Below, in pieces: positions 7,831 through 17,238 of a stretch of 64,000 nt of DNA. The stretch covers positions 3,024,501 through 3,088,500 of the forward strand of contig CP058414.1 in NCBI GenBank assembly GCA_013391845.1, given 5' to 3'. Both the position numbers and the translations under genes were made by a program. Source of the DNA: Pseudoalteromonas shioyasakiensis (GTDB lineage: Bacteria > Pseudomonadota > Gammaproteobacteria > Enterobacterales > Alteromonadaceae). The first letter of the stretch is position 1. The number at the start of each line of letters is the position of its first letter. The notes under the pieces are model-generated. The model did not search any database. It was given only the letters and a program-made list of their open reading frames with translations, and was not told the DNA's origin.

Positions 7831-9555
7831 TATTCATCATCTTGTAATAATATATCTAAATTGCTACTTTCTGAATACAGGTTGCTATAATTGAAAATAC
7901 GGGCCGCATCTTTAGCAGAAAAAGCTCTATCTCGATTTGGTTTCAATAATCGGTCGACATCCCAGTCGCAAGTACGAACTTCAGTAACAAATTCACTCTC
8001 TTTATAGTAATCTTTTGAACCGTAAAAAATACATTTATAGGCTTTTGACTTACGATCGTAATTCGTAAATTTGAGCCTAGCGATCACTTGATTTTCTTCT
8101 AAGCTGAAAGATAATTCTTTATCCTTTAAAAAAATCTTATTACCTATTCGATTTAGTTCCAGATTATACTGTAAAGGGTCACTATGTGATAATTTAACTA
8201 TTTTTTTTGAAATGGCAGCTAAATTAAGACTTTTTTCTATTTTTGATTGTATTACAGATAGTTGAGCTTCAATATCATTTATTTCAGCATCTAAATCTTC
8301 CATCAAACTAAAAATCGTTACTGAAACTTTTTCACTTTTTCTATAATGCTCCTTTAGATCTGCCTGTTTTACTTGAAGCTCTTTTAGTTTATGTATTAAT
8401 TTAACTTTTTGCTCATGATTGGCAGAACTACGTTTTAAATCTGTTATTTTTGCAAGTATTAAATGTTCAACATAAACAGAAAAGAAATGATAAGCTACTA
8501 CATAGGGAAATGTTGTTGGTGCATCACAGCTCTCCCCCCCAGATCGCTGTTTTCTACTGCATCGAAGCAGTGGTAAAGACTTAGCCGATTGTTGGATGCT
8601 CATACCTGAGCCACAATGCCCACATTTAACTAGACCATGCAGAGGCCACTTTCTATCGGGTCTAACGCTCGTAAATAATCGCTCTTTACATATCCGCTGA
8701 GCATTATAGTAATCTTTATCACTTACAACCGACTCGTAAAGCTTTTCATTATAAACCAAACCGATACATTTTGGGTTTTGAATTATTCTTATAATTTTTG
8801 TCGGATTGATGTTTTTTAAAGGTTTTATATCACCGTACTTTTTCCTTAACGACCTTTCAATCAAAACTTGGCCAAACCCTTCGGCATGCAATTTGAAAAT
8901 ATCTCGGACTACATCGGCGTATTCATTTAAATTTCCTTTTTTGTCTAACCAAAAAGGCATCCGCATTTTTGGCGCTATTTTATTTTCTTTTGCGTTGTAC
9001 TCTCGTCGACTCCAAGAACTTTTTACTTTTTCTGAACGCCATTTAGAATCTGAATGAGCTTTATCAATCTCAACGATTAAACGCATACGTGTAGATAAGT
9101 CATTTCGCTTACTTGGTGAGTAAACACTTTGATCTCTAGCTGTAACGATAGAAATATCATTATCCCAAATTTTATCTAGTAGCTTCCCTGTTTCAGTAAT
9201 GGTCATACGAGACAATCTAGAAAAGTGCTCAACAAGGATAATAGAGCCTCTAGGAACTACTTTTGACTCTATTGCAGCTACAAGCCTCCCCAAAGAACCC
9301 GAACTTAAATGCTTTCCTGAAAATGCTGATACACCGGCATCAATAAGAGGTTTACCTTCAAGTTCAACTACTTCACAGTCAGGATGATTACGCAACCACT
9401 CTCTTTGCGCCTCTCCCTGCCTATATAAGGAACTATTCCCTTCTTGTGCTTGAGAACTAAAGCGCTGGTATAAATAAACGTTACCAGATAATTTATCGTC
9501 TGACATAGTTGTTACTCACTGAATTATATATGCACATATTATCATTAAGCTCACA
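7693..9555. mobile_element. Serine-recombinase-only insertion in miaE, flanked by TGTGAG
   Basis: The same in-frame codons TGT GAG of miaE occur at 9555-9550 (native stub) and 7698-7693 (rebuilt gene); 9 of 11 positions match around them (TT-A-CTCACA on the + strand). Between them lie 1,857 bp holding only the recombinase gene and a replacement miaE 5' end. This layout is expected when a site-specific element enters a gene and supplies a new start for it. The true left end could instead lie outside the window if the element carries a whole miaE copy. Confidence 0.6.
7830..9506 (-). CDS. Large serine recombinase (integrase)
   Basis: This 558-aa protein has a resolvase-type catalytic domain with YQRFS (nucleophile Ser17) and arginines R97 and R100 in EHFSRLSR. 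A recombinase domain follows, then a zinc ribbon with C295, C298, C316 and C327, and a long coiled coil (about 350-430) typical of large serine integrases. It would integrate or excise DNA between attP and attB without host factors. It lies between two miaE 5' ends. The start ATG is inside the last codons of the truncated miaE frame and has only a weak ribosome site (GTGAG), so it probably depends on the host miaE promoter and coupled translation. Confidence 0.9.
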   Translation of the reverse strand: MSDDKLSGNVYLYQRFSSQAQEGNSSLYRQGEAQREWLRNHPDCEVVELEGKPLIDAGVSAFSGKHLSSGSLGRLVAAIESKVVPRGSIILVEHFSRLSRMTITETGKLLDKIWDNDISIVTARDQSVYSPSKRNDLSTRMRLIVEIDKAHSDSKWRSEKVKSSWSRREYNAKENKIAPKMRMPFWLDKKGNLNEYADVVRDIFKLHAEGFGQVLIERSLRKKYGDIKPLKNINPTKIIRIIQNPKCIGLVYNEKLYESVVSDKDYYNAQRICKERLFTSVRPDRKWPLHGLVKCGHCGSGMSIQQSAKSLPLLRCSRKQRSGGESCDAPTTFPYVVAYHFFSVYVEHLILAKITDLKRSSANHEQKVKLIHKLKELQVKQADLKEHYRKSEKVSVTIFSLMEDLDAEINDIEAQLSVIQSKIEKSLNLAAISKKIVKLSHSDPLQYNLELNRIGNKIFLKDKELSFSLEENQVIARLKFTNYDRKSKAYKCIFYGSKDYYKESEFVTEVRTCDWDVDRLLKPNRDRAFSAKDAARIFNYSNLYSESSNLDILLQDDE

Positions 9556-9693
9556 AATTAAGTGGTCAATTAGAACTATATCTAAGTTTTCTTTTTTAGT
9601 TGCCGCAGCAATCCACTCATCGGGTGTTTCACACTTTAGAAAAGAATGAATGGGTGCTAACAAATCAGAATAAGGCACAGAATAACTTCTCAT
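9493..9693 (-). pseudogene. miaE: Truncated native miaE 5' fragment
   Basis: The frame starting at ATG 9693 matches the first ~48 residues of the downstream MiaE (LLAPIHSFLKC, TPDEWI, KKENLDIVLIDHLICEL) and then diverges into unrelated sequence, with a stop at 9493, 14 nt inside the recombinase gene. The frame extends upstream to 9747 without family similarity, so 9693 is taken as the start. It represents the host copy cut by the insertion. Confidence 0.85.
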
Positions 9694-9908
9694 CAAAAAT
9701 CTTGGTTTGATTTTACCACATAAATAAGTCCGCATTCCATGACCCACATCAGTGCAAAGTAATTTTCTATATGCACTAAAGAGTTACATTTAATCGACTA
9801 TTTCGTCTATTTCAGCTTCTTGACAAGACTTAATTACTGAACCATAACTTAATCAAAGCTGTACAAAAATAAAACAGCTCATATTCCTTTTTTACAGGGG
9901 CAATAATT

Positions 9909-10508
9909 ATGATTCTAAACCACTTATGGGGCTTGTACGCTCACCCACTCGAAGAATGGCAGACAATTGATAACCGTCACGAAAGCTTGCGCTATAGCTT
10001 ATCGCATATATTATTAATTGCCTGTATCCCTTCTATTATGGGCTACTATTCATCAGTTTATTTGGGCTGGAGTATCGGTTCAGGTGAGGCAGTATACCTC
10101 ACCCATGATAGTGCATTACTTATCGCAGTTGCGATGTACTTTGCACTGATTGCGGGCGTTTTTGCTCTTGCTTATTTAGCACATTGGATGGCTGTGACCT
10201 TTGGTGCAAAACCTACGTTTACACAAACTCTAGAGCTTGCAGCTTACACAGCAACGCCGGTGTTTATGTCTTCATTTGCCGCATTTTTACCTGAGCTATG
10301 GTTTGTGGTATGTGTTGGTCTTGTTGCTTTAGCTTACTCTGTTTACTTGCTTTACACTGGAGTGCCAATTTTAATGCACATTCCTGAAGAGCGAGGCTTT
10401 ATTTATGCCAGTTCAGTAGTCACTTGTGGGCTAATATTACTGGTAATTATTTTAGCTGCGACGGCTATTTTATGGACTAACGGAATTGTCCACCCTATGT
10501 TTGCTTAG
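9909..10508 (+). CDS. YIP1-family inner-membrane protein
   Basis: This 199-aa integral membrane protein has about five hydrophobic segments after a short N-terminal region (LWGLYAHPLEEWQTI), which is the usual opening of bacterial Yip1/YohC-like proteins. The role of this family in bacteria is not established. It stands alone after the accessory region, followed by a strong bidirectional terminator shared with the convergent mechanosensitive channel gene. ATG 9909 follows an AGGGG-containing leader. Confidence 0.75.
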   Translation: MILNHLWGLYAHPLEEWQTIDNRHESLRYSLSHILLIACIPSIMGYYSSVYLGWSIGSGEAVYLTHDSALLIAVAMYFALIAGVFALAYLAHWMAVTFGAKPTFTQTLELAAYTATPVFMSSFAAFLPELWFVVCVGLVALAYSVYLLYTGVPILMHIPEERGFIYASSVVTCGLILLVIILAATAILWTNGIVHPMFA

Positions 10509-10539
10509 TTTCATTGTTACTATTCATTCTTTCGATAAC

Positions 10540-10566
10540 AAAAAAGCGGCTGAGCCGCTTTTTTTA
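10540..10566. terminator. Bidirectional rho-independent terminator
   Basis: AAAAAAGCGGC-TGA-GCCGCTTTTTTT lies between the convergent YIP1 and MscS genes and can serve both. Confidence 0.9.
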
Positions 10567-11436
10567 TTTTTGGCTGTTGCGTCTCGTTAACGCTATCTCG
10601 CCATCGATATGAATATCTCTCTGAGGGAAAGCAATGGTAATGTTATTTTCTGCAAATAGTTTATAAATGCTAAAACGCAGCTCACTTCGCACTTGACGAA
10701 GCGGCGCTTCTGATTCAGCACACACCCAGAAAATAGCGCTAAAGGTTAGAGAACTATCGGCAAAGTCATCAAATAACACTGACGATGCTGGCGTTTTTAA
10801 AATAGCTGGATGCTCATCAAGAATTTGTTTCATTAGCTTCTCAACCAACACAACATCTGAACCATAAGCAACACCAACGTTCACAAAAGAACGTGCATTA
10901 CGGTCAATCAATGTCCAGTTTGTCACCGTGTTCTCTAATAAGTGACTATTTGGTACAAGCATATGCACGCCATCATTACGGCGGATACGAGTTGAACGAG
11001 TATTAATTGTCTCGACGACTCCTTTTGCATTGCCCACTTCTAAAAAGTCGCCAATACGGATTGGTCGTTCCCACATTAGTATCCAACCACTGATAAAATT
11101 GTTGATAATGTTTTGCGCACCAAATCCGACGCCTATTGCAATTGCACCAGAAACAAATGCAAAAGCTGTTAGAGGAATATTAAGTACTTCCAGCGAAGTA
11201 AAAACGAGAACGGCTATGGTAACGACCAGGTAAATGCGGGTGAATAGATGAACCGTGTCAGGACCTAAGTTTTTTGCCAGTAACGCTTTTTTAATTAATC
11301 GACCAATCCAGGTGACCACAAACCACATTAAAAACAGCGCCAAAGGGACTTGAATTACTTTAAGCACAGTAATTTGCACATCATTGTAGGTGAACAAAAC
11401 AAACGATAGTGCAGATTGCAGATCAGCAAGGGTCAT
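10564..11436 (-). CDS. MscS-family mechanosensitive channel
   Basis: This 290-aa protein has three N-terminal transmembrane segments and the conserved pore helix and hinge GFGAQNIINNFISG (about residues 105-118). The beta domain follows (GDFLEVGNAKGVVETIN, TRIRRNDG, VPNSHLLENTVTNW), then an alpha/beta C-terminal domain. It is slightly larger than E. coli MscS and would release solutes on hypo-osmotic shock. It is monocistronic and ends in the shared terminator. Confidence 0.9.
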   Translation of the reverse strand: MTLADLQSALSFVLFTYNDVQITVLKVIQVPLALFLMWFVVTWIGRLIKKALLAKNLGPDTVHLFTRIYLVVTIAVLVFTSLEVLNIPLTAFAFVSGAIAIGVGFGAQNIINNFISGWILMWERPIRIGDFLEVGNAKGVVETINTRSTRIRRNDGVHMLVPNSHLLENTVTNWTLIDRNARSFVNVGVAYGSDVVLVEKLMKQILDEHPAILKTPASSVLFDDFADSSLTFSAIFWVCAESEAPLRQVRSELRFSIYKLFAENNITIAFPQRDIHIDGEIALTRRNSQK

Positions 11437-11633
11437 AAATTAACATTCCTAGTAAAAATCAGTTTGGTTCAGTTGTGACTAAGTTTAGCACGGCATAATA
11501 GGTGAAAACTTGGTAAATACTAAGTTCTTTATGCGCAATATGCGCTAATTATTAACTATTTTAGTCTACAGCTGCTATATACATAGAGAGAGCTTGAGGT
11601 TTCACAGGCTTTGAATAGCACGAGGAGAGCACA

Positions 11634-11843
11634 ATGTCACAAATGACACTCACACAAAAACTTGCCACTTTACAACCTTTGGTTGATCTAAACTTATTTG
11701 AATCAAGTTTAGAGTACCGTAACCGCATCTTAAACTTACTTGCTGAGCAAGAGCACTCACTGAATTTAATAAACAAAGAGTTTGGCAACGCCATGCCAGA
11801 AAGCTTTGGCTCAGAGAAAAAGTTTGTGTTGGGTTACAACTAA
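11634..11843 (+). CDS. Small hypothetical protein (69 aa)
   Basis: ATG 11634 is preceded by AGGAGAG at a 5 nt spacing, which supports translation over the overlapping opposite-strand frame. The product is hydrophilic and helical (LTQKLATLQPLVDL, NRILNLLAEQEHSLNLI). There is no recognised family and no obvious operon partner. Confidence 0.6.
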   Translation: MSQMTLTQKLATLQPLVDLNLFESSLEYRNRILNLLAEQEHSLNLINKEFGNAMPESFGSEKKFVLGYN

Positions 11844-12060
11844 CCTATGGTGATGTATTACCAACAAGATTTAAATTGGCAGCTAGTGCCACTTTTTACT
11901 TAAGTGAGCCATTAATAAACAATTGATGGCTTTTTACACACCTTTATCCCTTCATTGTCATTATTTGCGTTCAAATTCCCCAATAAAACGACAAACTTGA
12001 TTGTTTCTAGCCAAAAATTTGATAAGTTAGAAAAGATTTATCCACATTTTTGGAGCTCTC

Positions 12061-14199
12061 ATGCGTAAGACCTTAGTAGCAACTACAATTGCTAGTGTGT
12101 TTTTATTATCTGCTTGTAGTTCACAGCAAGCTGACACTCAAACTCAAGTTGAAACTGCCGCTGAAACACAAACAGCCAATGTTGCAAACGTTCTTTTCAA
12201 GCCAAGCCCTTTACAATACATGGCCCCTGAGTTTGATAAAATTTCAACCAAAGATTACGAGCCAGCGTTTGAAGCAGGCATCGCACAGCAAAAAGCTGAA
12301 ATTGCAAAGATTGCAAACAACCCAGAACCAGCAACATTTGAAAATACCCTTGTTGCAATGGAGTTTTCTGGTGAGCTATTAGACCGCACATCTGCGGCAT
12401 TCTTTAATTTATCTGGTTTGATTTCTGACAGTGAGTACCAACGTATCGCCGCGAAAATGGCGCCGATTATGTCAGCTCACACTGATGACATTTACTTAAA
12501 CAAAGCCTTATTTGCTCGCGTACAGAGCATTTACGACAACAAAGCCTCATTAAATGCTGAAGATCAACGCCTTGTTGATTACTACTACAAAAAGTTCGTT
12601 AACGCGGGTGCAAAACTAACTGAAGCTGAAAAAGCCAAAATGCGTGAAATCAACGCAGAGCTTGCCAAGCTTTCAACCGAGTTTTCGCAAAACATCTTAA
12701 AATCATTCAAAGAAGATGTAATTTTAGTTAAAGATAAAAGTGAATTAGCAGGTTTATCTGAAGGTGAAATCGCAAGCCTAGCTGCCGCTGCCAAAAAAGC
12801 AGGTAAAGAAGGTTACATGATCACCCTTGTGAACACGACTCGCCAACCTATCTTACAAAGCCTTGAAAACCGTAAGTTACGTGAAAAGATTTGGACTACC
12901 TCTTCAACGCGCGCCCAAGCAACAAACGGCCCTATCATCATTAAAGAAACTAAGCTACGTGCGGAAAAAGCCGCATTACTTGGTTATAAAGATTGGGCTT
13001 CGTATGTAATGACTAATCGTATGGCGCAAACAACTGAAAATGTTTACGGCATTCTTGATGACTTAGCACCGAAAGCGGTTGCTAAAGCAGAAGCAGAAGC
13101 AGAGCAAATCCAACAAGTTATCAAAAAGTCAGGTGAAACATTTGCACTACAGCCTTGGGACTGGGCGTTTTACGCTGAAAAAGTTCGCCAAGAGAAGTAC
13201 GACTTAGACCCAGCTTTAGTTAAGCCTTACTTTGAAATGCAGTCAGTGATCCACGACGGCCTATTTTTTGCGATGAATAAACTTTACGGTATTACCTTTA
13301 AAGAGCGTAAAGACCTACCTGTTTATCACGAAGACGTAATGGTGTTTGAAGTATTTAACGAAGATGGCAGCGCTATCGGCCTATTCTACATGGACCCTTA
13401 TGCACGTGAAGGTAAACGTGGTGGTGCGTGGATGAGTGCCTATGTTAGCCAAAGCGGTCTAAAAGACACCATGCCTGTGATCTACAATGCACAGAATATT
13501 CCTAAGCCAGCTGAAGGTCAGCCAACATTGATGACTTTCTCTGAAGTAACTACGATGTTCCATGAGTTTGGTCATGCTGCACATGGTCTATTCTCTAATG
13601 TAAAATACCCAAGTTTAGCGGGCACAGCAACAGCACGCGATTTCGTTGAATTCCCTTCACAAGCAAATGAAGACTGGAATATTGAACCCACAGTACTTGC
13701 AAACTATGCCAAGCACTACAAAACAGGTGAACCAATTCCAAAAGCGTTACTTGCAAAAGTACTAGAATCACAAAAGTTCAACCAAGGCTTCGATACAACT
13801 GAATATTTAGCCGCGGCACTACTTGATATGGAATGGCACTCATTTGGTGTTGATGCTGACATTACAGACGTACAAAAGTTTGAACATGATGCGTTAGACA
13901 AGCACGGTATTGCTTACTACCCGGTACCACCTCGTTATAAGTCTTGCTACTTTAGCCACACATTTGCCGGCGGTTACTCTGCAGGGTACTACGCTTATCT
14001 TTGGACTGAAGTGTTCGCAGCTGATGCGTTTGCACACATGACTGAAGAAGGTGGTTTAACACGTGAAAACGGTGATAATTTCCGTAAAGAGATTTTATCA
14101 AAAGGTAACAGCCGCGACTTAATGCAAAGCTACATTGAGTTCCGTGGTCAAAAACCAACAACAGATGCGTTATTAAAGCGTCGAGGTTTGGTTGAATAA
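12061..14199 (+). CDS. M3-family zinc oligopeptidase, lipoprotein (Dcp-like)
   Basis: This 712-aa protein begins with a lipoprotein signal (lipobox LLSAC, Cys at about residue 19). It carries the M3 zinc motif HEFGH at residues 501-505, with the upstream FSEVTTMF and downstream AGGYSAGYYAY segments of the Dcp/OpdA group. It would degrade short peptides, probably in the periplasm because of the lipid anchor; E. coli Dcp is not a lipoprotein, so this is the exported Alteromonadales type. ATG 12061 follows a GGAG site. It is monocistronic and has a strong terminator downstream. Confidence 0.93.
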   Translation: MRKTLVATTIASVFLLSACSSQQADTQTQVETAAETQTANVANVLFKPSPLQYMAPEFDKISTKDYEPAFEAGIAQQKAEIAKIANNPEPATFENTLVAMEFSGELLDRTSAAFFNLSGLISDSEYQRIAAKMAPIMSAHTDDIYLNKALFARVQSIYDNKASLNAEDQRLVDYYYKKFVNAGAKLTEAEKAKMREINAELAKLSTEFSQNILKSFKEDVILVKDKSELAGLSEGEIASLAAAAKKAGKEGYMITLVNTTRQPILQSLENRKLREKIWTTSSTRAQATNGPIIIKETKLRAEKAALLGYKDWASYVMTNRMAQTTENVYGILDDLAPKAVAKAEAEAEQIQQVIKKSGETFALQPWDWAFYAEKVRQEKYDLDPALVKPYFEMQSVIHDGLFFAMNKLYGITFKERKDLPVYHEDVMVFEVFNEDGSAIGLFYMDPYAREGKRGGAWMSAYVSQSGLKDTMPVIYNAQNIPKPAEGQPTLMTFSEVTTMFHEFGHAAHGLFSNVKYPSLAGTATARDFVEFPSQANEDWNIEPTVLANYAKHYKTGEPIPKALLAKVLESQKFNQGFDTTEYLAAALLDMEWHSFGVDADITDVQKFEHDALDKHGIAYYPVPPRYKSCYFSHTFAGGYSAGYYAYLWTEVFAADAFAHMTEEGGLTRENGDNFRKEILSKGNSRDLMQSYIEFRGQKPTTDALLKRRGLVE

Positions 14200-14222
14200 C
14201 CTAAAATTATTCGCAAAATGAT

Positions 14223-14250
14223 GAAAGCCCGCAATTAATGCGGGCTTTTT
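14223..14250 (+). terminator. Rho-independent terminator of the M3 peptidase gene
   Basis: AAAGCCCGCA-ATTAA-TGCGGGCTTTTT, 24 nt after the stop codon. Confidence 0.9.
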
Positions 14251-14288
14251 GTTATAGTGCAATTTTTAAAATTACAAATTAATCAAAC

Positions 14289-15146
14289 ATGACCTACTTA
14301 TTTGCTGTTACCCTGCTTTGGGCCTTTTCGTTTAGTCTTATTGGCGTTTATTTAGCAGGCCAAGTGGATGCATGGTTTAGTGTGTTAATGCGAATTGGCT
14401 TGGCAACTTGCGTATTTTTACCATTTTTACAATGGCGTAAGACCCCTAAGGCCCTAGCACTCAAGCTAATGGCGATAGGTGCGGTACAGCTTGGCGTGAT
14501 GTACAGCTTCTATTACCATTCATTTTTGTACCTCAGTGTGCCCGAAGTACTGCTATTTACGGTAATGACACCGCTTTACATTACTTTGTTAAATGATTTG
14601 CTTGAAAAGCGTTTTAATGCCAAGTTTTTATTCGCCGCAATGCTAGCTATTTTGGGCGCCGTCGCTATTCGTTACGAAGGGGTTGATGAGAACTACCTCA
14701 TTGGTATGTTAATGGTGCAGGCAGCCAATATTTGCTTTGCTACCGGGCAAGTAACCTACAAACGTTTAATGCAAGATGAGCAATTACCTCACTCTAGAGT
14801 GTTTGCTTGGTTCTTTATTGGCGCGTTAATTGTCGCACTGATTTGTTACGGTTTATTTGGCAATACTAGTAAGCTACCCACCACAACGACGCAATGGGGC
14901 GTGTTAATTTACTTAGGCACGATTGCTTCAGGGCTCGGTTATTTCGCTTGGAATAAGGGGGCAACCATAGTCAATGTAGGTGCCCTGGCAGTAATGAATA
15001 ACTTACTAATTCCAGCTGGGATAATCGTTAACATTGTTATTTGGAACCGTGATGCCGATATCATCAAGCTTGCCATCGGCGCAGCGATTATCTTATTAGC
15101 ACTTATTATAAATCAGAAACTTAATAAAACTGCCACGCAGACATGA
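14289..15146 (+). CDS. EamA/DMT-family transporter
   Basis: This 285-aa protein has about ten transmembrane segments arranged as two EamA repeats (LWAFSFSLIGVY in the first; ASGLGYFAWNKGA in the second). DMT proteins export or import small metabolites; the substrate cannot be deduced. It starts 39 nt after the preceding terminator and has a weak ribosome site. The GDPD lipoprotein gene begins 35 nt after its stop, so they may be co-transcribed. Confidence 0.85.
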   Translation: MTYLFAVTLLWAFSFSLIGVYLAGQVDAWFSVLMRIGLATCVFLPFLQWRKTPKALALKLMAIGAVQLGVMYSFYYHSFLYLSVPEVLLFTVMTPLYITLLNDLLEKRFNAKFLFAAMLAILGAVAIRYEGVDENYLIGMLMVQAANICFATGQVTYKRLMQDEQLPHSRVFAWFFIGALIVALICYGLFGNTSKLPTTTTQWGVLIYLGTIASGLGYFAWNKGATIVNVGALAVMNNLLIPAGIIVNIVIWNRDADIIKLAIGAAIILLALIINQKLNKTATQT

Positions 15147-15181
15147 TAGGCTAAACTCTATTCGATTAGAGGGATGCTGTT

Positions 15182-16411
15182 ATGCGCGCACTGGTTTTAT
15201 GTTGTTTAGTTTTCGTTATTCAAGGCTGTAAAAACCTGCCTGTGGAGCAGGCTGTTCAAGTTGGCGCGCGGCCTTATTATTTAATCGACAAGATGGCAGA
15301 TGGGCCCTTAAAGCAGCAACTTGCGACATGTGGCAATGGCCCTTTTTACAAAACTGACTTTGTAATTGGTCATCGCGGTGCCCCCATGCAGTTTCCTGAG
15401 CACAGCAAAGAGTCATATTTAGCCGCTGCAAGAATGGGCGCTGGCGTACTTGAATGTGACGTTGCCTTTACTAAAGACAAACAACTCGTGTGCCGTCATT
15501 CACAGTGTGATTTACACACCACTACCAACATTTTAGCGATTCCTGAGCTGGCAGCAAAATGCAGCCAACCTTTTACCCCGGCCAAAGACGGCCAACCAGC
15601 TCAGGCTAAATGCTGCACCAGCGATATCACTCAAGCTGAATTTTTAACCTTAAAGGCTAAAATGGATGGCTCCAACCCAAATGCCAAAACGGTCGCAGAG
15701 TATTTGCAAGGAACACCAAACTGGCGCACTGATTTATACGCAAACAGTGGTACCGTAATGACCCACCAGCAAAGTATTGAGTTATTCAAATCACTGGGTG
15801 TAAAAATGACACCCGAGCTAAAAAGCCCAGAAGTCAGCATGCCATTTAACGGTTTTAGCCAGCAAGATTATGCACAAAAAATGCTTGATGAATATCAGGC
15901 CTTAGGGGTGAATAGCCAAGATGTTTATCCACAATCATTTAATCTTGAAGATGTGAAGTATTGGCTAAACAATCACCCTGAATTTGCAAGCAACAGTATT
16001 TATCTTGATGGCCGAGATGAGCAAGCACACTTTGATGCCATGGATGAAACAACTTGGCAGCCTTCAATGCAGACTCTATATAACGACGGAATACGCATTA
16101 TCGCACCGCCAATGTGGATGCTTTTGAGCCTTGATGAGTCAGGTGCAATCGTGCCTTCCCTTTATGCTATTAAAGCTAAACAAGCAGGGCTGAACATTAT
16201 TACTTGGAGTTTAGAGCGCTCTGGTCCATTAAATAATGGCGGTGGTTATTATTACCAGTCGATTGCCCGTGTAATTAAACAAGATGGGCAAATGATGAAA
16301 GTGGTAGACGTCCTTGCTAAGCAAGTGGGTGTGATGGCTATTTTCTCAGACTGGCCTGCTACTCTTACCTATTACGCAAGCTGTATGCAGTATCCTGCCT
16401 CAGAGAGTTAA
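15182..16411 (+). CDS. Glycerophosphodiester phosphodiesterase-family lipoprotein
   Basis: This 409-aa protein has a lipoprotein signal (lipobox VIQGC, Cys16). Its GDPD domain starts at [14 protein letters not shown] and has the metal-binding ECD and catalytic HSQCDLH segments. It is probably a periplasmic enzyme cleaving glycerophosphodiesters to glycerol-3-phosphate and an alcohol (GlpQ type). It contains an insertion with several cysteines (about 130-150). No Pho box was seen upstream. Confidence 0.88.
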   Translation: MRALVLCCLVFVIQGCKNLPVEQAVQVGARPYYLIDKMADGPLKQQLATCGNGPFYKTDFVIGHRGAPMQFPEHSKESYLAAARMGAGVLECDVAFTKDKQLVCRHSQCDLHTTTNILAIPELAAKCSQPFTPAKDGQPAQAKCCTSDITQAEFLTLKAKMDGSNPNAKTVAEYLQGTPNWRTDLYANSGTVMTHQQSIELFKSLGVKMTPELKSPEVSMPFNGFSQQDYAQKMLDEYQALGVNSQDVYPQSFNLEDVKYWLNNHPEFASNSIYLDGRDEQAHFDAMDETTWQPSMQTLYNDGIRIIAPPMWMLLSLDESGAIVPSLYAIKAKQAGLNIITWSLERSGPLNNGGGYYYQSIARVIKQDGQMMKVVDVLAKQVGVMAIFSDWPATLTYYASCMQYPASES

Positions 16412-16500
16412 CTGAGCATCAATAAATTTCAAGGGCTTTTACTCGTCCAAAAGGTGGGGCTGAGGTATTATTAACTAAACCGTTTTTTACAAGGATTAAC

Positions 16501-17238
16501 ATGATTATTCAGCACCATAACCACGACATAGCGACTAAAACAGGCGCAATGCGCACCAGTATTTATCGCCCTGTAGAAGAAGGTAAATACCCGTGTGTTA
16601 TCTTTTACTCTGAGATTTTCCAAGAAACAGCACCAATTGCACGCTCTGCGGCAATACTTGCTGGTCATGGTTTTGTTGTGTTAGTGCCAGAAGTTTTTCA
16701 TGAGTTAAATCCTATTGGGACGGTACTCGCCTATGATGATGCAGGTAAAGATAAAGGCAATGCCGACAAATGGGCAAAACCGCTTGAGAGCCATGACTCA
16801 GATACTGACGCTTTAATTGCATTTGCGGCTCAGCAAGATTACTGCACAGGAAATGTAGGTGCGATGGGCGTATGTATTGGTGGTCACCTTGCGTACCGTG
16901 CTGCTTTAAACCCAAATATCAAGGCCGCTTTTTGTTTATATGCGACAGATATACACAGCGATACCTTACCAGCACAAGTGGGTAACAACTCATTTGAGCG
17001 CATGGCAGATATTAAAGGTGAGATCCACTTTGTTTGGGGTAAACAAGACCCACATGTACCAAAAGAAGGCCGCCTCAAAATTTACCAACAAGCGGTGGCA
17101 ACAGGCATTAATTACCAGTGGCAAGAAGTGAACGCCCAACATGCGTTTATGCGCGACGAAGGCGACCGATACGACCCAGCTCTTGCCATCAGCATGTATC
17201 AACAAGCAGTCGCTTTATTTAATCGCACACTTGTTTAA
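16501..17238 (+). CDS. Dienelactone hydrolase-family protein
   Basis: This 245-aa alpha/beta hydrolase has the Cys-Asp-His triad of dienelactone hydrolases: C125 in GVCIGGH, D183 in GKQDPHVP and H214 in AQHAF. The real substrate in this organism is unknown. ATG 16501 has an AAGGA site. The stop overlaps by 4 nt with that of the convergent LysR gene. Confidence 0.9.
   Translation: MIIQHHNHDIATKTGAMRTSIYRPVEEGKYPCVIFYSEIFQETAPIARSAAILAGHGFVVLVPEVFHELNPIGTVLAYDDAGKDKGNADKWAKPLESHDSDTDALIAFAAQQDYCTGNVGAMGVCIGGHLAYRAALNPNIKAAFCLYATDIHSDTLPAQVGNNSFERMADIKGEIHFVWGKQDPHVPKEGRLKIYQQAVATGINYQWQEVNAQHAFMRDEGDRYDPALAISMYQQAVALFNRTLV

Noticed and set aside
11561..11794. 77-aa minus frame opposite the 69-aa gene
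   Set aside because: The + strand frame has a clear AGGAGAG site and a protein-like composition.
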